From: G963676655 sp963678305
GTDB taxonomy: Bacteria > Verrucomicrobiota > Lentisphaeria > Victivallales > Victivallaceae
Assembly: GCA_963678305.2 (NCBI GenBank)
Contig: CAXXVV010000015.1
Location: forward strand, 124,001-188,000
Direction: 5' to 3'
DNA: 64,000 nt
Part shown: positions 34,087-42,723 of the stretch, piece after piece
Layout: each line of letters begins with the position of its first letter
How positions within the stretch are numbered: the stretch's first letter is position 1
The notes under the pieces: generated by a model
What the model saw: only the letters and a program-made list of their open reading frames with translations
Told to the model about the DNA's origin: nothing
Database searches by the model: none
Made by a program: the position numbers and the translations under genes

Positions 34087-35997
34087 ATGCGCAAGAAACT
34101 TTTTGTCAATAGAAAAAGATTCAAGCTGGCGCTTTGGCTTATTGTCGGAGCTGCCTTGCTGCTCAGACTTGGAGTTTCTTTTGATCTGGCATCTGCCAAT
34201 GACGGCATTAATTCCGTCGTTTCTCCATCTCAACAGACTGATATGGCAACCTACATGAGGCTATCCGACAGTGTTGCCAGAGGAGAATATCGCGGGCTTT
34301 TTTACTACCAGCCGTTTTATTATGCGGTATTTCTGCCGATCATCAAGCTTGTTTTCGGCAATTCCATTAAAGCGGTTTTTGTAATACAATCCCTGCTGGG
34401 GGCCGCGACCGTTTTGCTCGGAGGCCTGTGTGCCGCTCAGTTAGGTGGACGATTAGCTGGAATAATCACTGCTGTATTGTTAGCCTTTTCGTCGGTTCTG
34501 GTGTTATACACGCCATTTCACCTGATTGCGGTATTGCAGTCATTCTGGCTTATTTTACTGCTCTACCTGGTTTTGCTGGCCTTGCGCCGCCGCCGCTGGT
34601 TTTACTGGGGCCTGGTGGGAATTATTACCGGATGTTCAATTCTTACCCGGGGTAACGGCTGGTTTTTTGTTCCGGGCCTGCTGGTCTTGATCGCATATTC
34701 GCAGCTTCGCCTCGATCGTGAGCGATCCCGTGGCGTGAAGATTAGGCACTGCCTGCTGGTGACCGGGGCTTTCCTGTTTTTCCTGTTCCTTCCCCAGCTG
34801 CCTTTTATCTATCACAATACCTCGGTCAGTGGAACTCTTACCGGTCCGTCCACTGCTGCCGGTCCAGTCTTGGCGCTGGGGAATACGCCCGAAGCTCCGC
34901 CCGGAGGCCGGAATCCGGATACTTATGCCGGGCCGATGGAATATCCTGTTTCGTATCAGGTATGGATGCAGGGCGCACAGCAAAAGCCTGTTGCCTACAG
35001 GATTTTTGATTGGTTCAAAAAAGAACCGGGGGCGTTTCTCGAACTTTCTTTCAGAAAACTGCTGTTATTCTGGGATTATCGTGAAATACCCAATAACATT
35101 TCTTTTATGGGCGAGGGGACGCAAAGTTGGATGCTGCTTTATCTGGCGATCATCCCGACCGGTTTGATTATCGCGCTCGGAATCGCCGGTATGCTTTCGC
35201 AGATCCCGGGCTTGTTCAAGAAAAAGAGGATGCTGTTTCTCATTTATTTGATTATTGCTTATTGGGCCGCGACTGCCGCTTTCTACATATTGTGTCGTTT
35301 CCGGGTTCCGGTTTTGCCGTATCTGGCAATAGTAGCCGGCTGTTTCATTCCGTATTGCCTGAAACGTTATCGGATTGATTCGCAAAAAGCCTACTATATT
35401 TGCGGCTTCTTCCTTTGTGCCGGAGTTTATATATGTTTTACTGCGTATGAGGATTACCGGAAGTATTTTGAATCGAAAGTTACCCGCGTGGTAAGGCCAA
35501 ACGGAGTATATTTGCCGTTTGGTGATGGAAAACTTATGCAGCTTGATAACGGACCGGTCACGTTGGGTGGTTGGTCTCCGGTTGAATTCATCCCGGGTAC
35601 GGTTATTCAGAAGAAATTTGCGGATATTCCGGGGCGCCATGCCACGGACACAGTAAAATTTGAACTGACCATCGGTTTTGATAAACCGGGTCGGATTCTC
35701 CTGGATATAGATGGACGTCAGGAAGTATTCTCTACCCCGAAGCCCGGGCTGGTTTCAGCGTCCTATGATATCCCTTATCCAGTTAACAACCAGGTTACGA
35801 TCAGGATGATTGCCGCCGACGGCGTGACCTATTATTTCCTTGATAAACAACGCAACTATGACCGTACGATAGTTAATGGTAAACTTGTACCAGGTGAACT
35901 CGTATCCCGGATTTATTATATACCTCAGGAAAAACAGGAAGCTCCAAAAGAAAAGGCTCCCCGGAAACAGCTCATAGAGCCTGGTGTCGCTTCCTGA
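34087..35997 (+). CDS. GT39-like polytopic glycosyltransferase
   Basis: A 636-residue membrane protein of the ArnT/PMT type that would move a sugar from a polyprenyl-phosphate donor to an acceptor outside the membrane. It has about a dozen membrane segments in residues 10-460 and a C-terminal soluble beta-rich domain (about 490-610). The first outer loop contains an acidic Asp-Met pair (QQTDMATY), the usual site of the catalytic Asp in GT-C enzymes. The acceptor cannot be told. The ribosome site (AGGG) is weak, and an MFS gene follows 39 bp later. Confidence 0.78.
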   Translation: MRKKLFVNRKRFKLALWLIVGAALLLRLGVSFDLASANDGINSVVSPSQQTDMATYMRLSDSVARGEYRGLFYYQPFYYAVFLPIIKLVFGNSIKAVFVIQSLLGAATVLLGGLCAAQLGGRLAGIITAVLLAFSSVLVLYTPFHLIAVLQSFWLILLLYLVLLALRRRRWFYWGLVGIITGCSILTRGNGWFFVPGLLVLIAYSQLRLDRERSRGVKIRHCLLVTGAFLFFLFLPQLPFIYHNTSVSGTLTGPSTAAGPVLALGNTPEAPPGGRNPDTYAGPMEYPVSYQVWMQGAQQKPVAYRIFDWFKKEPGAFLELSFRKLLLFWDYREIPNNISFMGEGTQSWMLLYLAIIPTGLIIALGIAGMLSQIPGLFKKKRMLFLIYLIIAYWAATAAFYILCRFRVPVLPYLAIVAGCFIPYCLKRYRIDSQKAYYICGFFLCAGVYICFTAYEDYRKYFESKVTRVVRPNGVYLPFGDGKLMQLDNGPVTLGGWSPVEFIPGTVIQKKFADIPGRHATDTVKFELTIGFDKPGRILLDIDGRQEVFSTPKPGLVSASYDIPYPVNNQVTIRMIAADGVTYYFLDKQRNYDRTIVNGKLVPGELVSRIYYIPQEKQEAPKEKAPRKQLIEPGVAS

Positions 35998-36036
35998 TCC
36001 GTTTACTTTATTCCCGGCATAAATGATTGATTTCGC

Positions 36037-37224
36037 GTGAAGCATTGGAAAAAAAATTTATTTGTAGTATGGCTTTCCCAATTCCTTTCAATTGCCGGGT
36101 TCAGTTTTTCCATGCCGTTTATTCCGTATTACCTCCAGACTCTTGGCGTTGAAGATAAACAACAGCTTAATTTTTTCATTTTGCTTTTTACAATCGCAGC
36201 CCAGATTACCATGGGAATATTCGCACCGCTATGGGGAATGCTGGCGGACCGTTACGGCCGCCGTCTGATGCTGCTCCGGGCTAACTTTTGTAATGCCGCG
36301 ATTATTATTCTGATGGCTTTCGCTCCGGGGCCGTGGACTTTGGTCGGTCTGAGAATTCTGATGGGGATTTTCACCGGCACGGTAACCGCTTCACAAGCGA
36401 TGATCTCCAGCAGTGTGCCGGCTGAACGTCGGGGGATTGCGCTCGGGATGCTTAACTCCGCGCTTTACTCCGGGATAATCGCCGGGGGATTTCTTGGTGG
36501 TATAACGGTTGATCTATGGGGGTATCGGGCTGGTTTTTTCGCCAGCGGCAGCCTTTTCCTGATCGGTGGTCTGCTGATTCTGTTTTTTGCGAGAGAAAAT
36601 TTTATTGCTCCGGCAACGCTGGAAAAAATCAAGTGGTCATTCAAACTACCCGACTTCGGCAGTCTCTGGCTGTTGATGGGAATTGTGATTGCCGTGGCTT
36701 GCGGATCGCAGTTCGACCGCGCGTATATGCCGTTGTTTATTCAGCAACTTCACGGTTCGCTCGAAGGCGCCGCGTTATGGAGTGGAATAATTTTCGGTGT
36801 CGCGGCGGGAGCAGGCGTCCTGTCCGGAATTTTCATGGGACATCTTTCTGATCGCTTTAGAGCCGGAAGAGTAGCAGCTGTTTCGGCCGGTATCGGGGCC
36901 TTGTTTTTTGTATTGGAGGGAATCTCCAATGATCTTTATCTGTTGATGGTTGCTCGCGCAGGGATGGTCTTTTTTGCCGGCGGTACTGTGTCGGTAGTCC
37001 GCATCTGGCTGGCTCAGGAATCACCCGATGAACAGCGTGGCGCGATCTTCGGGTGGTCAGCCACTGCCAGCTGTCTGGGGTGGGCTTCCGCCGCCTTGCT
37101 TAGTTATGCAACCGTATCGTTGTTGGGGTTGCGCTGGATATTTTTCTGCGGCGCAATTTTTTTCGCGCTGGTCATGGTTATGATCTGGTACGCCGACCGG
37201 GCTTTAAAACATTCAGATCAATAA
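36037..37224 (+). CDS. MFS transporter
   Basis: A 395-residue major facilitator with 12 predicted membrane segments. The loop 2-3 motif GMLADRYGRRLML (about residues 67-79) and its weaker counterpart in the second half (GHLSDRFRAGRV) identify the drug or sugar efflux type. It starts at GTG, with no good ribosome site. Its last 7 bp overlap the convergent MCE gene. The substrate is unknown. Confidence 0.88.
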   Translation: MKHWKKNLFVVWLSQFLSIAGFSFSMPFIPYYLQTLGVEDKQQLNFFILLFTIAAQITMGIFAPLWGMLADRYGRRLMLLRANFCNAAIIILMAFAPGPWTLVGLRILMGIFTGTVTASQAMISSSVPAERRGIALGMLNSALYSGIIAGGFLGGITVDLWGYRAGFFASGSLFLIGGLLILFFARENFIAPATLEKIKWSFKLPDFGSLWLLMGIVIAVACGSQFDRAYMPLFIQQLHGSLEGAALWSGIIFGVAAGAGVLSGIFMGHLSDRFRAGRVAAVSAGIGALFFVLEGISNDLYLLMVARAGMVFFAGGTVSVVRIWLAQESPDEQRGAIFGWSATASCLGWASAALLSYATVSLLGLRWIFFCGAIFFALVMVMIWYADRALKHSDQ

Positions 37225-38309
37225 TTCTTTTTCGGTTTGCTTTTACCTCGCAACAGTTGTTCCGGATTGTCATTCAGGCTGTTGCTGAGGTCGGATACAC
37301 TTTGCAATGCATGGTTCAGCTTTAACAGTGATGTTTCAATCTGGTAGCGCAGATCATAGATCATTTTAACCATTTCCGCTCTTGACTTATCAGTGTTGTC
37401 CAGCAGTTTGTTCAAGGATTTAAGATCTTTTTCCATGGTGTTTACCATGTCTTTTATTTTTTCCGGCGGCAGTGCCGCGTTGAAATGTTTGGATGCCGCA
37501 TCCAGATTGTCCACTATGCTTTTCAGTTTGTCGCCCGGTAATGACTTATTCAGGGTACCGGATGCTTTTTTCAGGTTATCCACGGTAATCAGGTATTTTT
37601 CCACACTTTCCGGCGTAAACATTTTTTGCAGACTGTTCAGGTTGCCTTCAAGTTTGATGGATATCCGGTTGAAACGGGTCAGCATGGCTGAAAGCTCGGC
37701 GTTGTTGAACATGTCATTGGCTTCATCAAGGGTTTTATCCAGTTTGTCAACCAGTTTGACAAAGTCAATATGGGAAATTTTTTCCAGCGTATTGCTCAGG
37801 TTTTGGATGGCGTCGGGAACGTTTGAGGTTATGCTGCGAACGTAAATCGTCTCATCCGGTGGCGTGACTTTCAATTTTGGTAAAGCCCACTTGGGGTTTT
37901 CCGAGATGCTTAACTCAAGAAAACCACCGCCCATAATCCCGGCAGTGTTGATGCGGCAACTGGTATTCTGACGCTGCAAAAGGTTGACCAGACTTTCCGG
38001 TTCACCGGATGGTTCAGGCTGGCCGCCTTTATCGATGAGATCGACAGAGGATGGCAGGACTTTGAAATATATGTCGATGTAGCCGTCAATGTTCCGCAGG
38101 GAGATACGGTGAACCTGACCGATTGAGACCCCGAGGTATTTGACCGGGGAGCCGACACTCAAACCGCCGACTGAAGAGTCAACCACCGTCATTGCATAGA
38201 GAGTAGGCTGGAATAACTGCAGGGACCCCACGACAATGAAGCTGAAGATAATCAGCGATATCGCGGTGCTGAAAAACAGTCCGAGTTTTATTTTATTGGC
38301 TTTGATCAT
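37218..38309 (-). CDS. mlaD: MCE-domain lipid-transport protein (MlaD-like)
   Basis: A 363-residue substrate-binding subunit of an Mla-type ABC lipid transporter. An N-terminal membrane anchor (about 10-32) is followed by one MCE domain (about 38-125, with VGGLSVGSPVKYLGVSIGQV) and a long helical C-terminal region, as in MCE proteins that form a tube. It follows the permease gene by 41 bp. The usual ATPase gene is missing from the cluster. Confidence 0.9.
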   Translation of the reverse strand: MIKANKIKLGLFFSTAISLIIFSFIVVGSLQLFQPTLYAMTVVDSSVGGLSVGSPVKYLGVSIGQVHRISLRNIDGYIDIYFKVLPSSVDLIDKGGQPEPSGEPESLVNLLQRQNTSCRINTAGIMGGGFLELSISENPKWALPKLKVTPPDETIYVRSITSNVPDAIQNLSNTLEKISHIDFVKLVDKLDKTLDEANDMFNNAELSAMLTRFNRISIKLEGNLNSLQKMFTPESVEKYLITVDNLKKASGTLNKSLPGDKLKSIVDNLDAASKHFNAALPPEKIKDMVNTMEKDLKSLNKLLDNTDKSRAEMVKMIYDLRYQIETSLLKLNHALQSVSDLSNSLNDNPEQLLRGKSKPKKNY

Positions 38310-38350
38310 ATTGCTTGTCTATCTCCATATAATTATTTAATTTGCGTATG

Positions 38351-39157
38351 TCAAGTACTGAAAAATCCGGTAATGACCGCGTCCGCGCAAATAATCAGAA
38401 AGATCGAGATCACCACCGCCGATGTGGCGGCGCGGCCGACTCCCTGAGCGTCGCGTTTAGCTCTGAATCCGCACAGACAGCCGATGCAGGCGATAATGAT
38501 TGCGAAAACAATACTTTTAACCACTCCCTGGAATAAATCTATCGGCATTACTATACTGATGGTTTTGTTATAATAGTCGACTGGAGATACGTCCAGCTGC
38601 ATGAAAGATACCACCATCCCGCCGATTATGCCGCAAAGGGTGGCGAAGATGTTCAGCATCGGCATGATAACAACCATTGCCAGCAGTTTGGGAATGATCA
38701 GCATGCGCCCGGTTGACAGGCCCATCGTTACCATGGCGTCAATTTCCTCGGAGGCCTGCATTGAACCAATCTCAGCCGCGAATGCGCTGCCGGAACGCCC
38801 GGCGATAACTACAGCGACCATCAACGGACCCAGTTCAGTCACGATGACTCCGCCGACCAGATTGGCGACAAAGTTTTCAACTCCGTATCGACTGAGCTGA
38901 ACGATCGCCTGGAATGCCAGAATTACTCCGACCAGGAAGCCCAGTAATGAGATAATCGGAATAGCGTCACTGCCGCAGGCGTCCATATAATATGTGGTGT
39001 AATCCCATTTGATCTTTCGCGGGTTGCGAACCGCGCTGTACAATGCGGACAGGACTTCTCCAACAAATTCCATTACCGCCAGCATCAGATTCCAGATGTC
39101 GCACAAGGCGTCACCGATCTGATAAAATATTGATTCGTTTTTCCGGGTGAATTGCAT
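38351..39157 (-). CDS. mlaE: MlaE-family ABC permease
   Basis: A 268-residue inner-membrane permease of the Mla/MCE lipid transporter. It has five or six membrane segments and the family segment EIGSMQASEEIDAMVTMGLS (about residues 134-153). It starts two bases after the lipoprotein gene ends. In most genomes mlaE sits beside the ATPase gene mlaF; here mlaF is absent. Confidence 0.92.
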   Translation of the reverse strand: MQFTRKNESIFYQIGDALCDIWNLMLAVMEFVGEVLSALYSAVRNPRKIKWDYTTYYMDACGSDAIPIISLLGFLVGVILAFQAIVQLSRYGVENFVANLVGGVIVTELGPLMVAVVIAGRSGSAFAAEIGSMQASEEIDAMVTMGLSTGRMLIIPKLLAMVVIMPMLNIFATLCGIIGGMVVSFMQLDVSPVDYYNKTISIVMPIDLFQGVVKSIVFAIIIACIGCLCGFRAKRDAQGVGRAATSAVVISIFLIICADAVITGFFST

Positions 39158-39159
39158 GA

Positions 39160-39717
39160 TTATTTTTTCGCGCCGTTTTTCTCAATTATCTTTTTACTCA
39201 GATCGGCTGCGAATTTATGGGCAGCCTCGTTGAATGCCCTGGCATATTCTGTCGGGTCCTCGTTTTTGAAAGTGGCTTTGTAGATGCCGACAAAGCGGGG
39301 CGGGTTGATGATCGTGGACTCCTGCACTATCGAATAGGTGACTTCAAAAGATAATTCTTTCTTTTTCAGGTCAATGATAAATGAATTGAAGTTTCCGCTT
39401 ACCAGATAGTTATTGGATTGTTTATTCTGGTTGGCGAATGACTGGCGCAGATATGCGGTCAAAAGCTCCGACGGGTATTGCTGCCATCGGTTGTAATTAT
39501 CTCTGACAACCTGATATTCTGATATTTTGTAGATCATATTACGTGCGGTCCCGGAGGTGTCCTGAAAGCCGACAATAGTGACAGAAGTCTTATCCGGACA
39601 TATTTCTTTTGCACGGGGCAGGGTATAGATATCGGTAGTGCCGGAACTGCCGAAGATACAACCGCCGAGTAATATCACTGAGGATAACGTTAAGATTATG
39701 TATGCAAATTTTCGCAT
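39160..39717 (-). CDS. ABC-type transport auxiliary lipoprotein (PqiC-like)
   Basis: A 185-residue lipoprotein with a clear lipobox LLGGC (Cys at about residue 20). The remaining domain resembles the ABC transport auxiliary family that accompanies MCE systems (PqiC, MlaA partners) at the outer membrane. It opens the minus-strand cluster lipoprotein, permease, MCE protein. GGAGAG precedes the ATG. Confidence 0.82.
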   Translation of the reverse strand: MRKFAYIILTLSSVILLGGCIFGSSGTTDIYTLPRAKEICPDKTSVTIVGFQDTSGTARNMIYKISEYQVVRDNYNRWQQYPSELLTAYLRQSFANQNKQSNNYLVSGNFNSFIIDLKKKELSFEVTYSIVQESTIINPPRFVGIYKATFKNEDPTEYARAFNEAAHKFAADLSKKIIEKNGAKK

Positions 39718-40073
39718 GCTGCCTCTCCATTGTAATTATATACAGGTTCGCTGACTGTAAAACTTATTTCGTTAATAGGAATATTGTACCATTTTTTAAT
39801 GCAAAAATCAAATATTATTATGAAAAAACAAGTAAGATTCTCTTTAGACGGCACTGCCTCACTTTTTTCTCAAGAATAATTCGCAGCTCATTTACTGAAA
39901 ATTGACCTTTATGGACGGAATGATCAGGGAAAAATTCCGGCTTTGCACCTCTCCGGTAATGCGGCAAATCATTCCGGGATAATTCACTCATTTTGTCAAG
40001 TTTATTTTTTAACAGCTCCTTAGAGAACAAACAATAAATTTAAAGCATTAGTTATGGTTTGATAACAGCTTAG
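39718..40073. other. Intergenic region without a convincing gene
   Basis: About 350 bp between the lipoprotein and zinc-ribbon genes. A TATAAT lies about 20 bp before the lipoprotein start, on its strand. A 57- to 70-codon minus frame at 39818-40030 has no proper start signal and an odd composition, so I do not call it. Confidence 0.5.
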
Positions 40074-40406
40074 TCATTGTGTAAATGGCATGCCATTTGC
40101 GTCATGGGTTACGGTGCATATCTCGACCAGATTCCATATAAAAACCGCCAAGATGGGCAGACCAAAAATCCAACCGAGAAAGATCGTTATCAATAGTTGT
40201 GCAACACCTTTTCCTGAATAACCGGCATAAAAATTATGGATGCCTAACGTTCCGATAAACAGTCCAAGTAAAATATATGCCAGGCGGCTCCTTGAGCCTG
40301 CTCCAGCCTGCGACATATTGTAATTATTCCTTTGAACTGGAACTCCGCATCCCGGACAGACAACAGCTTGGGTGGCCAATTCTTTTCCACATTCTGAACA
40401 GTACAT
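40074..40406 (-). CDS. Zinc-ribbon TM2-domain membrane protein
   Basis: A 110-residue protein with an N-terminal zinc ribbon (CSEC and CPGC pairs, residues 3-21) and a C-terminal TM2 domain: two membrane segments around GTLGIHNFYAGYSGKG. The start at 40406 is set by AAGGAG; a longer frame overlaps the upstream gene. TM2 proteins are widespread and their role is unclear. It is paired with another zinc-ribbon membrane protein. Confidence 0.85.
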   Translation of the reverse strand: MYCSECGKELATQAVVCPGCGVPVQRNNYNMSQAGAGSRSRLAYILLGLFIGTLGIHNFYAGYSGKGVAQLLITIFLGWIFGLPILAVFIWNLVEICTVTHDANGMPFTQ

Positions 40407-40417
40407 AGAAAAACTCC

Positions 40418-40774
40418 TTACGACAGATAATTGCGAAGAAATGCAATCAGGGCAAATGAGCATAAGCAACCCATGATAATTCCGAAATAAGCTCGACCCA
40501 GACCATGCTTTTCCTGATGACGATTAATGTCTATAACCGCAATAATCCCGAAAATAATTGCCAGAGGGGCGGGGAACAGCAGGACTGAGAAGAGGCCCAG
40601 ATAGCCGGCGGCAATAGCGAAACCTGACCGGCCAACTGGCATCAATATTCTCATGCCGGCATCATCGCCTAGATTCTGATTAGGGGGTGCTGGTATTGGT
40701 GCCAATTGAGCCTGGCAGTGAACGCAAATTACTGCTTTGTCATTGATTTCCTGTCCGCAATGTCGACAAAACAT
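40418..40774 (-). CDS. Zinc-ribbon DUF4190-like membrane protein
   Basis: A 118-residue protein with an N-terminal zinc ribbon (CRHC and CVHC pairs) and two membrane segments (about 50-80 and 95-115) with the DUF4190-like order around INRHQEKHGLGRAYFGIIMG. AAGGAGG precedes the ATG. It is 11 bp upstream of the TM2 gene, and the two probably form one operon. Confidence 0.82.
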   Translation of the reverse strand: MFCRHCGQEINDKAVICVHCQAQLAPIPAPPNQNLGDDAGMRILMPVGRSGFAIAAGYLGLFSVLLFPAPLAIIFGIIAVIDINRHQEKHGLGRAYFGIIMGCLCSFALIAFLRNYLS

Positions 40775-40938
40775 GACATAAACCTCCTTTTTTATTCTTC
40801 CATCGGTATATGCTAAGATATTGACGAATATATGTCTTGAATTTTAAAAATACAAATTATCTTTGAATGAAAGTGTTTTTTTGTGTCGTTTAAGTTGCAT
40901 CTCAGACAATGACTGCAATGTCGAGCTTTATGGTTCGG

Positions 40939-41832
40939 TCAACGGTTATGCATTCTGACTTCTGAGATGTCGCTGCTGTTGCTGAAGATCATCACCAGAC
41001 GGTCCAGTCCGAGGGCGCAGCCGGCTGATTCCGGCAGTCCGTGATCCAGAGCCCGGTAAAAATCTTCCGGTTCGGGATAATCGGCTCCGCCGGCTTTGCG
41101 ACGCTCAATTTTCGCTTGCGCGAAACGCCTCCGTTGTTCTGCCGGATCGGTTAGTTCGCTGTAGGCGTTGGCGATTTCAAGTCCGTTTAGATAAAGTTCC
41201 CAGCGCATGGCTCGCCCGTTGGAGTCGAGTCTGGCCAGTGATGCGCGTTCAGCCGGGTAACCGGTTAGAAAGGTTGGTCGGGTCAGGCCCAGTTGCGGTT
41301 CGATACACGTTACCATCAACTCGTCAAAATCATCATCGCGCAGGGCGTCGTCCGGACTTTTTCCGCAAAAAGTTTGATAAGCTTCATCAACAGAAATAAT
41401 CTGTGGAGCTGACCTGAAATCAATATTTCCGATAACCGGTTCCGGGGCGATCGTCCGCAGCATTTCCGCGGTGAACTCGATCAGGTAGTTACTGTCTTTA
41501 CCGGCTTCGTACCATTCGAGCATGGTGAATTCTTCACGATGTTTGCGGCCGTATTCTCCCTGGCGGAAGCATGGCCCGATTTCGTAGATTTTTCCATAAC
41601 CCGCAGCCAGCAGCTGTTTTAATTGAAGTTCCGGACTTGTTCGCAGAAATTTGTCGGCGACAGCCGGGGCCTCGATGTACTCTTCCGGGGCCGGTGCGTC
41701 TATCATCACCGGGGTTTCGACTTCCAGATAGCCGCGCGAGTTGAAGAATTCGCGGATAGCAGAAAAAAGCCCGGCTCTCAAACGGAGACGGGCTTGCATC
41801 TTTTTCATTGAGGATATCAGATTTTTATCCAT
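40939..41832 (-). CDS. epmA: EF-P (R)-beta-lysine ligase
   Basis: A class II lysyl-tRNA-synthetase-like enzyme (EpmA, also GenX or PoxA) without an anticodon-binding domain; it attaches beta-lysine to a lysine of elongation factor P. The 297 residues match the family, with class II motif 2 (GPCFRQGE, REEFTMLEWY) and motif 3 (GCALGLDRLVM). It lies 55 bp after efp on the same strand. EpmB, which makes the beta-lysine, is not in the window. Confidence 0.93.
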   Translation of the reverse strand: MDKNLISSMKKMQARLRLRAGLFSAIREFFNSRGYLEVETPVMIDAPAPEEYIEAPAVADKFLRTSPELQLKQLLAAGYGKIYEIGPCFRQGEYGRKHREEFTMLEWYEAGKDSNYLIEFTAEMLRTIAPEPVIGNIDFRSAPQIISVDEAYQTFCGKSPDDALRDDDFDELMVTCIEPQLGLTRPTFLTGYPAERASLARLDSNGRAMRWELYLNGLEIANAYSELTDPAEQRRRFAQAKIERRKAGGADYPEPEDFYRALDHGLPESAGCALGLDRLVMIFSNSSDISEVRMHNR

Positions 41833-41887
41833 AATTACGAAGGGCTAAAGGGAAAACTTTCCCTTTCAATCATTCCTAATTAAATTC

Positions 41888-42454
41888 TCAGGCTTTGTTG
41901 ACACGTTCAACATAAGAACCGGTGCGGGTATCAATTTTGATAACATCGCCCTGGTTGATGAAGATAGGGACCTGAACTTCGTAACCATTGTCGAGCTTAG
42001 CCGGTTTGGTGACGTTGGTGGCGGTGTCGCCGCGGGCACCGGGTTCGGTTTCAATGATTTCTTTTTCGATGAAGTTTTGCAGATTGACTTCAATCGGCTG
42101 ACCGTTGAACAGCAGGATATTGCACAGCATGTCTTCGATCAGGAAGTAAGCCTGATCGCCGAGGGCTTCCTGGCTGATCCGCAATTCTTCATAAGTTTCG
42201 GAATCGCTGAAAACATAGAATTCGCCTTCCGGGTATGAGTAATACATATCGCGGTCTTCGAGATCCGGTTTATCAATCTTGTCGGTAGGACGATAAGTTT
42301 TGTCCATGGTATTGCCGCCGATCATGTTCTTCATTTTGCAGCGATAGAGCGCGGTGCCTTTGCCCGGTTTGCAAAAATCGAATTCGGTAATGACCCAGGG
42401 CTCTCCGTCAATTTCAATTTTCAAGCCCTTCCGTAAATCTGATGCACTGAACAT
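41888..42454 (-). CDS. efp: Elongation factor P
   Basis: It helps ribosomes form peptide bonds at proline stretches. The 188-residue product has the three EF-P domains. The loop with the modified lysine reads KPGKGTA, with Lys32 at the position modified by EpmA in other bacteria. The neighbouring epmA gene supports beta-lysylation. GGAGAAC precedes the ATG. Confidence 0.96.
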   Translation of the reverse strand: MFSASDLRKGLKIEIDGEPWVITEFDFCKPGKGTALYRCKMKNMIGGNTMDKTYRPTDKIDKPDLEDRDMYYSYPEGEFYVFSDSETYEELRISQEALGDQAYFLIEDMLCNILLFNGQPIEVNLQNFIEKEIIETEPGARGDTATNVTKPAKLDNGYEVQVPIFINQGDVIKIDTRTGSYVERVNKA

Positions 42455-42497
42455 ATAATTGTTCTCCTGGTTAAATTGTTGACAAATACAGACGGAT

Positions 42498-42525
42498 AAT
42501 ATAGCATCAATTTACAATTTTACAA
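42498..42525 (-). promoter_or_regulatory. Putative promoter of efp
   Basis: On the minus strand TTGTAA is followed after 16 bp by TATATT, about 44 bp before the efp start. Confidence 0.4.
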
Positions 42526-42673
42526 TAGTGCGATTCTCCTAAGTCAAGCGACTGATTGAATGGGTACAACGAACTGCAATATGCAGCTTAAAAGTATGAT
42601 AAAATATCATCACTTGGTTTTATATTTAAATGTAATTTCCTAATTATTAATTGATTATGTTTTATTTTATGGG

Positions 42674-42704
42674 GTGAAAAATGCCGGCCATGATGACCGG
42701 CATT
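42674..42704 (-). terminator. Rho-independent terminator after the large glycoside hydrolase gene
   Basis: On the minus strand AATGCCGG pairs with CCGGCATT around a 9-base loop and is followed by Ts. It lies 20 bp after the stop codon. Confidence 0.75.
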
Positions 42705-42723
42705 GAGAATGGTTGATTATATC

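Noticed and set aside
39818..40030. Minus-strand 70-codon frame
   Set aside because: It needs a TTG start without a ribosome site, and the sequence has no family resemblance.
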